The translations under genes and the position numbers were made by a program. Positions 46,723 through 55,881 of a stretch of DNA of 64,000 bases are shown here, piece by piece. The notes under the pieces are model-generated. The model made no database searches. It was not told the DNA's origin and saw only the letters and a program-made list of their open reading frames with translations. Every line of letters starts with the position of its first letter. Positions within the stretch are counted from its first letter, which is position 1. The DNA is from Craspedostauros australis (Eukaryota; Bacillariophyta; Bacillariophyceae; Mastogloiales; Achnanthaceae). Where the stretch lies: contig JAMXDE010000003.1 in assembly GCA_026770025.1 (NCBI GenBank), forward strand, positions 2,356,001-2,420,000. Reading direction: 5' to 3'.

Positions 46723-48559
46723 TTATGGTTCCCCGCTTTTGAATCGCTTGTTCTGCATGGTCTCATCATGCATCATGAAGTCGAGAGTGTGCTGACCGTC
46801 TGCGATGTGGCTCCGCATGCTCGCAATTGCTTGACTGGCAAGTGCGAGAACTTCCGAATCATGCGAGGAGCTGTCTTCTGTTGATGCATACTGGCTTGAT
46901 GGCTCTTGTGCAGCAGCAACAGCCAAAGAAGAGAGAGCGCTGTCCCCATCTCCACTAGATGTTTCAAATGCTCTATATGCTTGAGGGTTGTACGAATTGT
47001 TTGCTGGGGGAGCTTCCTGCACTGGAGGGATGCCACCCGCTGAAGAAACTGCGAGAGGTTGGTGGATTTCGTTGGTCCGAGCTCCCCCACGGAAATTGGA
47101 GGAGCTGTGGACTGGGAAAGGGGCTGGTGTGTTGGCGGAGATGTTGCATTTCGAGCTCATCTCAGATGCAACTGTGTACTCATCGTACATGGATGGTGCG
47201 TCAGTCCCATTGCAGCCTATGATTGTGAACAGTGAGAGAGTCAAGTCGAGCCAATTTGAATGTGATGGTTAGAACGATTAGGACGTAGAGCACTCTTCAT
47301 GCATGCAAAGCCCCATCAAAGCATACCTTCATCGTCTTCTCCACTCAGCTGGCGAGCAAGACGGCTCTTGCGGATCTTCTGCGCAGGACCGCGTTTCTCA
47401 GGTTCGATATCTGCGCGTGCAACCTTCCACACAACGTATCGCTCAGAAACGCCAGAGCTGGGTGTCTCTTTCCACTTTGCACGGATCAGTTTGGGGTCGA
47501 TGATGCCATCCTCGGAGTCCTCCTGAATCTCGGTCACGTCCAATACATGATCGCTGGGGAAGATCAGACGTATCTGTTTGAGTTCTGGCCCTCCACTCTT
47601 TGGGAGCTTGTTGATGGCGTTGTCTAAGCCTGCGAGCTCATCAGGTGTCAGCTTCTTGGCAAAGTCTTCACGATTTTCGAAAAACGCGTGTTCGATGGCT
47701 GGTAGTGTGATGAGCACCTCATTGTTGGCAATGATCTGTGCCATGTACACCTCAATGTTGTTGTAGGCCCGGGTGACTCGTTGTTCGATCTGACATATGA
47801 TCATGTATCCTTGGAACATGGAGATGTTGTGGTTGGCACGGGATTTGATGGCAGGGATGTTAGTCAGAGGCACCACCTTCACTTCTCGATTCGCATGAAA
47901 ATTTGCGATGTCAACGGTCGTGGTTGCTGTGGATAAGAAGAGGGAAAGATGATGACAAAGAAGCAAGGTGGTGTGAGTTGGGGGGGGGGGGGGGGGGGTT
48001 GCATTGTGTTTCATTGCATTGCAGACAATGTAAGGGACCCACCAATGTTTCCTTGGCTTGAATCCATCTTCAATTGATGCTGTGGGGTATGCAGCAATGA
48101 TTTTGGACTGATGAGTCTGCTCGACGATGGCGTTGGCTTCACAGACAGTGCGTATTTGGTTTGATTTGGCGATGACAAGCTGAGATGTTGGATGCTGGAT
48201 GTCAGATCATCAATACTGTTGCTTGTGGATGGCGTTCTCTGCAGCTGTTGTGGTCCTCTATTTCTCTTGATGCCAAGAGCCTTGATTACTTTCTGCTCGT
48301 AGTCAATGGTGTTGAGTTGCTTCCACTTGACTACTTTCTTGCGGATGGCATTCCGACGAGCAGACAGTTTTTCGCCGTAGAGTTCCGGATTCCTGTCGCA
48401 GAGTATCTTCGTTGGCTGCTTTCCAAGACGGTTGAAATGCTGGATACCTCCTTCGTCTTCGATGTCTTGAGCAAGGGAGGCAAGGACACACGTTGGCAGG
48501 CGGATGCGCTGCGGGCTGGCGTATGGTGGTGGTGTCTGTTTCGGTGGTGTCGATGGCAT
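46723..48559 (-). CDS. Harbinger accessory protein X (536 aa), copy B
   Basis: The mirror of the gene at 42519-44355: exons 48559-48043, 47926-47327 and 47216-46723, introns 116 and 110 bp, identical product. The homopolymer in the first intron is 19 G on the plus strand, the same length as the 19 C in copy A. It is transcribed convergently with the transposase, with 157 bp between the two stop codons. Confidence 0.7.
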
Positions 48560-48913
48560 GATTATGATCAAGACGCGAATTTGAGAGCATCAACCACCAC
48601 AATGAAGCAACGCCGGCCCAGCGGCGAAGAAACAATAACCGGCAACAACCCACGACGATGCCAATCGAAACCTGACGATGTTCAGTGGCACAACCACACA
48701 GCAGCTCGACGTACGAACCTTGCTGCCAATCAAACCGTCGAGGAGCATGTCCAGGACTCTCTCTGTCCGTCCTCACGCACCACGGACGACCTCGTGCCCT
48801 GTCCTGACGTTCGAACCAACGATACAGTTTGCATTTTCCTCAGCTGTTGGCAGGTACTAAATTAGCCCCACAGAAGGCGGCGTCACCACAACCAAGAGAC
48901 ATCGCCAGAAGAA

Positions 48914-49990
48914 ATGGACAGCGACAGCGGGCCAATGCCACAACCCACATCGGAAACAGAGAGATCGAGGATCACAGGAAACTTGATCCATGAAATCACA
49001 CACGCACATGTTTCAAAAACAGAGGGGTGCATCATGGTGATGACAAAACAAAACCAAGACACCTCAAAGGAGGCACAGGCATCGACCACAACAACAATGG
49101 CACACCACAAGAACAGGCCACCAAGTACAAGGAAGACCACCCCATGCCTGTCAGCAGGGCGTCTGCGCGTGAACACCAAGACCACGCCTCAAACAACATC
49201 CATCCAGGGCAACAGGAGAATTTCCTCGACGCCCCATGCTTCAACGCCAACCCCTCCAATGCAGCAAGGTATGGACACTCATCGGCAGATACCATCAAGG
49301 TGCACAACCAAGTCAGCACGCCCATCATCAAATCTTGTTGCAACAAGAAACAGGATGGCTTGTGCAAAGCCAGCTGCACTGCCACGGAAAACCAACCCAA
49401 CAGGCACCTCAAAACTGGCATTCATCGAGCCTGCTGTTGAATGGCGCCACAGCAAGGCAAAGGAATTGCTTCGTGAAGCCATCGTCAGAGGAGACATTTC
49501 AAAGGTGGGACAAAAGCGAGGCCAGAAGCAAAAAGAAAACAATCCTCCTCCACCACGGGAAGTCTATCATATGATACCGGAGCTTTCAAAGTATGATCCA
49601 GCAAAATTTGCAGGTCGTCTGAATACCCTCCGACGACAGATTGCCGCAAATGATGAACGGAAAGAGATTGACCAGCGTGCTTTTGACAACTATGCAAACA
49701 ATCACACAAAACCAGCAACGAACCATCTTGGAGAACCACAATGGGAGGGATCAGATATCCAAACATCTCTGAAAACTGCAATGAAGAACAACGAAGGCAA
49801 TGGCATGACAATTCGGCAATTCTATGACTCCAAGGAGGTGTTCCAAACAGTGCCAATGGCCAAATTCAGAAATCATGTGGCACAAGAGCAGCGCCTCCGC
49901 AAATACAAGAACTATTTGAGCAATAGAGAGCAGTCAAAGAATGACAAGATAGAGGCACTCCGAAGAAAGGGTGCATCGAAAACAAAATAG
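48914..49990 (+). CDS. Harbinger accessory protein Y (358 aa), copy B
   Basis: Intact and identical to the copy A gene at 41088-42164: a low-complexity N-terminal half, then two W/Y-containing helical repeats and a basic end (RRKGASKTK). The gene is divergent from accessory X, with a 354-bp shared intergenic region that should hold both promoters. Confidence 0.75.
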   Translation: MDSDSGPMPQPTSETERSRITGNLIHEITHAHVSKTEGCIMVMTKQNQDTSKEAQASTTTTMAHHKNRPPSTRKTTPCLSAGRLRVNTKTTPQTTSIQGNRRISSTPHASTPTPPMQQGMDTHRQIPSRCTTKSARPSSNLVATRNRMACAKPAALPRKTNPTGTSKLAFIEPAVEWRHSKAKELLREAIVRGDISKVGQKRGQKQKENNPPPPREVYHMIPELSKYDPAKFAGRLNTLRRQIAANDERKEIDQRAFDNYANNHTKPATNHLGEPQWEGSDIQTSLKTAMKNNEGNGMTIRQFYDSKEVFQTVPMAKFRNHVAQEQRLRKYKNYLSNREQSKNDKIEALRRKGASKTK

Positions 49991-50290
49991 AGTAGAGTAC
50001 TGCAGTATGGATTCCTGATATTGTGCAACTAGTTCTCCAATGATGTCTCTGATAGTTGTGTGGACAAGGGCAGTGGAGCGCGAAATTAGGCACTCTCTCC
50101 CTACTCCCTGCAAAGAACGGAAAATGCGTTGAGCTTGCAAGCGACAACACTAGTTGTGGAGTTTTGTGGGTGATGAGTCGTGTTAAAGTAGACTAAAATA
50201 GAGCACACCCAAAACCATCCACGCTGATTGCAGGACATCACTCTCCAAAGATGCTTCCTCGAGATGTGCCCCACGCTTCTGGGCTACTGT

Positions 50291-50461
50291 GAAAACGTGC
50301 CCTAAATAGGGCATCTTTTCAAAACGTGCTCTAAATAGGGCACCTTTTCAAAACGTGCTCTAAATAGGGCATCTTTTCAAAACGTGCCCTAAATAGGGCA
50401 TCTTTTCAAAACGTGCTCTAAATAGGGCACCTTTTCAACACGTGCCCTAAATTAGGGCACG
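50291..50461. repeat. Subterminal array of six palindromic units (copy B, non-transposase end)
   Basis: Exact mirror of the array at 40617-40787, lying about 170 bp inside the right end of copy B. Confidence 0.9.
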
Positions 50462-50629
50462 TTTTGTTTCGCTGCAGCTGAGAGACATTTCAATCACGGA
50501 TTGAAACTAAAAACTGTCGGAGACGACATCCAAACCGCGACTAAATAACTCGCATTCATGGCTGCAAATGTCCGTAAAAGCAATTGTGTTGTTGTCCGTT
50601 AGTCCGATAGTCCGTTTTACCGGAAGCCC

Positions 50630-50632
50630 CTG
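50630..50632. repeat. Target-site duplication CTG of copy B, right
   Basis: Matches the CTG at 45040-45042; the copy A transposase sequence resumes immediately after it. Confidence 0.9.
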
Positions 50633-51089
50633 GCCAAATGATCTTTTGGGCTTTCAGAGCTTGCACCTTCTCAAGATAGTGCCATGTGTGTGCTCGAAGA
50701 GTCTTTGAGCTCAAGGCGAATGTTGCCTCTCGTCCATCCTCTGTCTGATATGTCTTGATGAAGTGAAGGGCCATCAGCAATCGCTCTACTTTGATGGTTG
50801 ATGGATCCATTCTGGCAGCAGCCACTTTTGTTGTCTGGAGATCCTCGAAGACTTGGCAGCATACTGCCGGGGATACACCAAAGTGAGCTCGAAACCGGTT
50901 GGCGTTGGTGTTGCTCCCAGCCTTGACTCGATTGATCTGCTTGTCGGTGTACAGCAGGCGCAAGCCAAGCATCATGGCTTCATGATGGGTGAACTGTATT
51001 GTTGGGTTCATGACTGCACGGTTGCAGATGGGTGTTGGTTGCTTGGTTTGTGGCAATGTGTTTGGTTCATGTGGAGCCACCTCCCTCAT
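50633..51089 (-). pseudogene. Transposase of copy A, N-terminal part
   Basis: It encodes the first 152 residues (start MREVAPHEP at 51089) up to the Trp-Pro where copy B is inserted. Reading then runs into the terminal repeat of B. It contains the helix-turn-helix region without any catalytic residue, so a truncated DNA-binding protein is conceivable. Confidence 0.9.
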
Positions 51090-51273
51090 GTTTCAGCATT
51101 GACTTTGGCAGTCCCAGCGCAAGCAGAGTGTTGCACAGTCCTGTGCAGTTGCTGTCACGTTGAATTGACGCGACGTTGATAATCCTCCACTGTCGTGTCG
51201 CTGCGTGCGGGGTTGCTGCTGCTCCGTCTGTCATCTGGCTGTCTCCGAACAGCGACACGTGGGTGCGAGGGCA

Positions 51274-51473
51274 ACGTGCCCTAAATAGGGCACGTTTTGA
51301 AAAGGTGCCCTATTTAGAGCACGTTTTGAAAAGATGCCCTATTTAGAGCACGTTTTGAAAAGGTGCCCTATTTAGAGCACGTTTTGAAAAGATGCCCTAA
51401 ATAGGGCACGTTTTGAAAAGGTGCCCTATTTAGAGCACGTTTTGAAAAAGGTGCCCTAAATAGGGCATCTTTT
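51274..51473. repeat. Subterminal array of seven palindromic units (copy A, transposase end)
   Basis: Exact mirror of the array at 45195-45394, about 150 bp inside the right end of copy A. Confidence 0.9.
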
Positions 51474-51628
51474 GACACCATACAGATACGAGTCGCGAGT
51501 CGCGACGAGAATGTCTGAAGGACATGACAACCATGACTAATAAAATCGCATACACGACTAGTATTGTTCTTCAGTTCGCGAACAGTATGTCCGACTTCCC
51601 ATGTCCGGCAGTTTACCGGAAGCCCCAG

Positions 51629-51892
51629 TCACGCGGAAGCATAGAGTTCTTCGGCTCCTTGCGTGAAGTTGCGTGAAGTTGCATGAATTTGCGCTGTATG
51701 GGGTGGTGATCGTTGAGTGGTGCAACGTTGCTCTCATCATCGCCGTCACTCACCGCTACTTCCACCATCACCATCATCGTTGTTCACGCATGTCATAGGC
51801 CGCACAAGGACGAGCACCATCACAATCACAATCATAACCACGCGTGGAGTAATCGATGAGCGCGACACTGATCTCTCACTCTCCCTTTCTTC

Positions 51893-51924
<32 letters not shown>

Positions 51925-52051
51925 CATTATCATCAACAACCTAGTCGTAGTGGCGACTGAACCAACCATACTCAGACAAGGACTCCACTGCACACAACCA
52001 TCCAAGCATTCATTCCAAACGAGCTGCGCCACGAGACGGTCCGCTTCAACC
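51629..52051. other. Intergenic between transposon and START-like gene
   Basis: It contains GTGAAGTTGC short repeats just past the transposon and a CAT/ATC trinucleotide repeat at 51889-51937. The promoter of the START-like gene should be here. Confidence 0.5.
51889..51937. repeat. (ATC)n trinucleotide microsatellite
   Basis: An interrupted ATC/CAT run of about 49 bp, roughly 115 bp before the ATG of the START-like gene. Confidence 0.85.
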
Positions 52052-53986
52052 ATGCCCTTCCACGTCCCCACCAGCTTCGGCTTTGCTTGGTTCAATTGCA
52101 AACGAATGCCGCATGTGTCGAAAGCAACACACAAGACCGTCGTCGAAGGCAGAAGCAGCAGCAGCAGCAACTGTTCATCCGCCTCAACCAGTAGCTGCAG
52201 CCTCACCGACAACGGCAACGAACACGGCAACGGCAGGAGCGCCGGCCACAGACATGACAGCGGGAACAGAAGCACCACAAGTGGCGGAGCCATCGTCGGC
52301 ACGATCAACAAGAGGAACGCTGCCTTCGTCGCCTCACGAAAAGTGAAGTCCCTCGGCAAAGGGACGTTCTCGCTCAAAGGCAGCGTCGCATTCGCACCGC
52401 AGCGCGAACGATCCTCTTCCCATCAAGAGTTGCAGTCGTCTCTGCAGCGCAGCCTGTCGGCAACATCTCGCTCGGCCAGTGCCCGCAATCAAGTGGCCAA
52501 TGCAATCAGCGATGAGAATTCGTCGAAGAATGCGATCGAACATTTCCACGACTCGGAATCCGCTCTTCCTACCTCGCAGATCTTCCACGAGACATCCGCA
52601 GGTCCATCGGTTTGTGCTTCCGATTGTGCTTCCGAATCGTTCCAGTTTGATCGCAAACGATCCACGTTCATGCGCGTGGCTGATGTGGCATCGACGCAGG
52701 GTGCGTTGGCGCTCCCGACGTCATCGTCATCCAGGGGAGGACCGATAGAAGCCGTGCATCACCAAGATGATCAGAGCAACAAGGGAAACATCCGTGCCTG
52801 CGACTGTGGTTTGACGAGCAATGACACTAGCATCCACGGCATTCGCAAAGAAGAGCAACAAGCCAACTATCACTACGCATCTGCGCAGCATCCACCGTCA
52901 CAGACTGATTGCAGCAAAGAGGAGTCATGGATCTGCCTGGACACGGGAGTTGATATCTACGATGCTGATGGTAGTGCCAGCGTCAGCGAAGACGATAACA
53001 ACAGCATCATTGACACCAGGCAACCTGGTGTCGCGCCTTCTCCCATCGCACCAGATGCCATCCAACAGCTCACCAAGTATGCTCACCAAATCGCGCTCGA
53101 CGAATCCATCTGGACGCCTGACAACAAGACGAGGAGCATCGTGACCAATCTTCAAGCCAGCAGCTCCGATCCATCAATACCGTCGACATCGTCATGGGAG
53201 ACGTGCACATTCGATGCGAACATTGGTGCGATGCCGACAGATCATCCTGGCGCTGACAGCGTCTTGCTTTGGAGCGGGAATATGCCACATTCCTTTTACG
53301 GCAGCGATATTCCCGCGATTCGCGTTGCAGCAATGGTTCCCATGAAGCCAGAGGAACTGGTGGATCTCATGGTCGATTCATCACGCGTCAAGGAGTACAA
53401 CAAGATGAGCCTCGGCCGTCAGGATATATTCGTTTTGAATGACGATCTTAACTTGAACGAGAGCAGCAGCATCGACGACGACAGCAATAGTTGCGGAGCT
53501 GCTGCTTCTCACATGGACTCAAGAGATGACAAGGAGACATGCACTTCGCCTGTTTCGTCCACGGTCCTGTCGGACAGGAAACAAAGTCCATTCGGAAGAT
53601 CCATAACGAAGGTCGTTCGAGCAGTCGCTAAACCGCCCATCATCCGCAGGACGCTCGCATTCGTCTCACTGCTGCATGCCACAGAATTGGAGGACAAGTC
53701 GGGATACTTAATTGTTACCCGTGCTGTCTACAACACACCTGCCGATAGGATGGTGGACTCCGGACGTGATGAGAATGGCAAGGCCATGTCGACATACGGC
53801 GTGATCACGAACGAAATCTTGCTGGGTGTCAACCTCATCAAGCGCGTCCAAGACCATCCCGATCGTTGCATCATGATCAATGTCAACCACGTGAAGTCGC
53901 CTGTGGTGCCCGTGATGATCGCGAAACGCCTCGGGGTGTCTGGCGCGGTGGCTTTCATCAACGACATTCGGGCTTTGTGCAATTGA
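52052..53986 (+). CDS. Large protein with C-terminal START-like domain
   Basis: A 644-aa intronless protein. The frame is open further upstream, but the first ATG is at 52052. Residues 1-400 are Ser/Asn/Gln-rich and probably disordered. From about residue 410 the pattern resembles a START/SRPBCC lipid-binding fold: YGSDIPAIRVAAMVP and MKPEELVDLMVDSSRVKEYN at the start, then LLHATELEDKSGYLIVTRAVY, ITNEILLGVNLI, and the closing helix VVPVMIAKRLGVSGAVAFI. A Ser/Asp-rich insert of about 60 residues splits the domain near residue 470. The likely role is binding of a lipid or other hydrophobic ligand; the ligand is unknown. No signal peptide is seen. Confidence 0.65.
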   Translation: MPFHVPTSFGFAWFNCKRMPHVSKATHKTVVEGRSSSSSNCSSASTSSCSLTDNGNEHGNGRSAGHRHDSGNRSTTSGGAIVGTINKRNAAFVASRKVKSLGKGTFSLKGSVAFAPQRERSSSHQELQSSLQRSLSATSRSASARNQVANAISDENSSKNAIEHFHDSESALPTSQIFHETSAGPSVCASDCASESFQFDRKRSTFMRVADVASTQGALALPTSSSSRGGPIEAVHHQDDQSNKGNIRACDCGLTSNDTSIHGIRKEEQQANYHYASAQHPPSQTDCSKEESWICLDTGVDIYDADGSASVSEDDNNSIIDTRQPGVAPSPIAPDAIQQLTKYAHQIALDESIWTPDNKTRSIVTNLQASSSDPSIPSTSSWETCTFDANIGAMPTDHPGADSVLLWSGNMPHSFYGSDIPAIRVAAMVPMKPEELVDLMVDSSRVKEYNKMSLGRQDIFVLNDDLNLNESSSIDDDSNSCGAAASHMDSRDDKETCTSPVSSTVLSDRKQSPFGRSITKVVRAVAKPPIIRRTLAFVSLLHATELEDKSGYLIVTRAVYNTPADRMVDSGRDENGKAMSTYGVITNEILLGVNLIKRVQDHPDRCIMINVNHVKSPVVPVMIAKRLGVSGAVAFINDIRALCN

Positions 53987-55881
53987 GGCTCATACTTGAA
54001 GCGACTTTCTGCCACACACCGAGAAGGGGCGGCAACGCAATCGGTGTGGCCAGCAGCACATGCACTCTGCGGGTATCTTGCCAAGGCAGGAAGACGCCAT
54101 CAATACGACGTCACGACAACAGCGACAATGGAAGCAGCCACATACATTATCATAGATACACATCAACCATACCTATCAAGACGAACAAACCGTACATGTG
54201 TTCCATGTACAAGTGTTCAAGTAACAACAATGAAAATATTTGTTGACAATCAACGCGTACTCTCAGGACATCTTGGCACAGACCCTCCAACATGTATCGA
54301 ACTCTGATCACGCAACCAAAGGGTAGCGGTGGAAAGAAGAACGACGATTCAAAGGATTTGAGAGCAGATTGAAAGGATGAGGCATTGGATGTGTGAGTTG
54401 ATGTGAATGTCACCAAAAGGCTGGATGGATTGTGTCAATGCCCTGAATCCAGCGACTGTATCGATTCATCACCGAACGACCCAAACAAGCAACAGCCAGG
54501 CTGCTCGTGGCAGAAGTCAGAGTAACTATGACTATAAGTGTGACACTCAACGCATCAAGTGATGATGCTCACGTCGGTGGCAACAGATTTGCCAGGTCTC
54601 ATCATTCTTCTTTGTTCGGTGACAATTCGATCACCAGCCTGCTGTTTCGTCGGCTTGCTAAGTGGCGTGGAAGCACATCATACAACGACAAGTTGAAACT
54701 TTGGCCTAGCTCACAATCGTCGACATCGACGCCAACCGCACAGCTTGATCGATCTGATATTGTTAGGTGGAGTCATTCATCAAGTGCATCGGACATTTGA
54801 CGCATCAAGAAGGGGAATCCGATATACTCATCATTATCATCATTTCGATTGCATGGCGGAAAGCTTGAGAGCGGTTGGCCGAATGTCGCCTGGCGTATGC
54901 ACTACTTGGCGCAGTCTGCTTTTGCTTTGCATTTGCAAGCTACGGTGTGTGGTACAATAGAGTAGTGACGTTCAGGACAAGGTCGAAAGTGTGCATCACT
55001 TCGAAAGGGGATTTACTTACCGGCGCATGATCGAAGAGAGCAAGGGATGTGTTCTTTGCGAACGCGTATTGGCGCTCGCATTCGTTCAACATCGAGCGAT
55101 GAGTCCACCACCATGTCGATGGATACCATGTTGTCCTGATGGCAGCAATGCACGCATGCCATCATGGCGTGTACGTATGTACCTGCGAGGTCAAGAGCGA
55201 CGAGCATGTTCCGTTGCGTTGCGTTGCGTTGCGTTGCGTTGCGTTGCATCATCCGTATCACAGCTCATTTGCATGGCGTATCGCAATCAAGCACGTTATG
55301 TCACGACCGCGGTTTTTCGGTGGCTTCACGATCCGGACATGGTCATGGTCGCGTCTCTATCAACACTTGATGCTCTCCGTGTGTGGCTCCGAGTACGTGT
55401 ATGTATGATATCACATTGATCATGGCTGACGATCTCATCTTGCCTGTCTGCCCATGTCGGTTGTGTTGTGGTTGGAGATGCTCTGACTTTTGGATCTCTT
55501 CGAGCAATCTCTCGAAACAAAGATTCGGTGGTTGTGGTTTGATGCCTCCGTCTGTCCAACCATCCGGTGCTAGATGAGAACAACCAAAATGATGTGTGCG
55601 TACCCACGATTGGAAATTCAATGGCGGCCACAACGACGATGATGAAGATGCGCTGGTCGGAGCGAGAAAACAAATGACGAAGCAGACGAACGACAGGCCA
55701 TCGGGATCGTATTCGTATTTGCACCATCCTCATAATGCACAATCCAGTATCCGCGGTACACGATCTCCATCATACGTATTCTACATACTCGCAAAGCAGA
55801 TTGCTTGTGCTTGACTGCGCCGCAGCAGAAGCAAGGAAGCAAACGCAAAGATAGACATACGCAAAGACAGGAAAGTACACG
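53987..55881. other. 1.9-kb intergenic stretch, no gene supported
   Basis: No domain is recognised on either strand. It holds the CGTTG pentamer repeat at 55212-55246 and, at its right end, the TypA promoter. Confidence 0.5.
55212..55246. repeat. (CGTTG)7 pentanucleotide repeat
   Basis: Seven perfect tandem copies of CGTTG, not in a supported gene. Confidence 0.9.

Larger units (their letters stand above)
45043..50629 (+). mobile_element. PIF/Harbinger-type DNA transposon, copy B, full length
   Basis: A 5,587-bp complete element with terminal inverted repeats GGGCTTCCGGTAAA at both ends. The order is: 7-unit hairpin array, transposase (+), accessory X (-), accessory Y (+), 6-unit hairpin array. 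All three genes are intact, so it looks autonomous. It lies inside the transposase gene of copy A in opposite orientation. Subterminal TCGGAC-type short repeats occur within about 40 bp of both ends. No second copy of the ends occurs elsewhere in the window. Confidence 0.95.
40446..51628 (-). mobile_element. PIF/Harbinger-type DNA transposon, copy A, interrupted by copy B
   Basis: Copy A spans 40449-51625 with the 3-bp target duplication CAG at 40446-40448 and 51626-51628. Its ends are inverted repeats GGGCTTCCGGTAAA. Copy B (45043-50629) sits inside it in the opposite orientation; without B and its extra CTG, copy A is 5,587 bp, exactly the length of B. Read on the minus strand from 51625, A has a 7-unit hairpin array, the transposase (split by B at codon 153), the three-exon gene, the 358-aa gene and a 6-unit array. 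The 3-bp duplication, the D-D-E transposase and short TIRs fit PIF/Harbinger. A can no longer make its own full transposase. Confidence 0.93.

Noticed and set aside
40449-51625. Reading the palindromic locus as an assembly inversion artefact
   Set aside because: Clean 3-bp target duplications at both insertion boundaries and an intact empty site within the transposase gene show a real nested insertion, though read support should still be checked.
52052-53986. Starting the START-like gene at 51950
   Set aside because: That would need a GTG start; the first ATG is at 52052 and the extra residues show no conserved feature.
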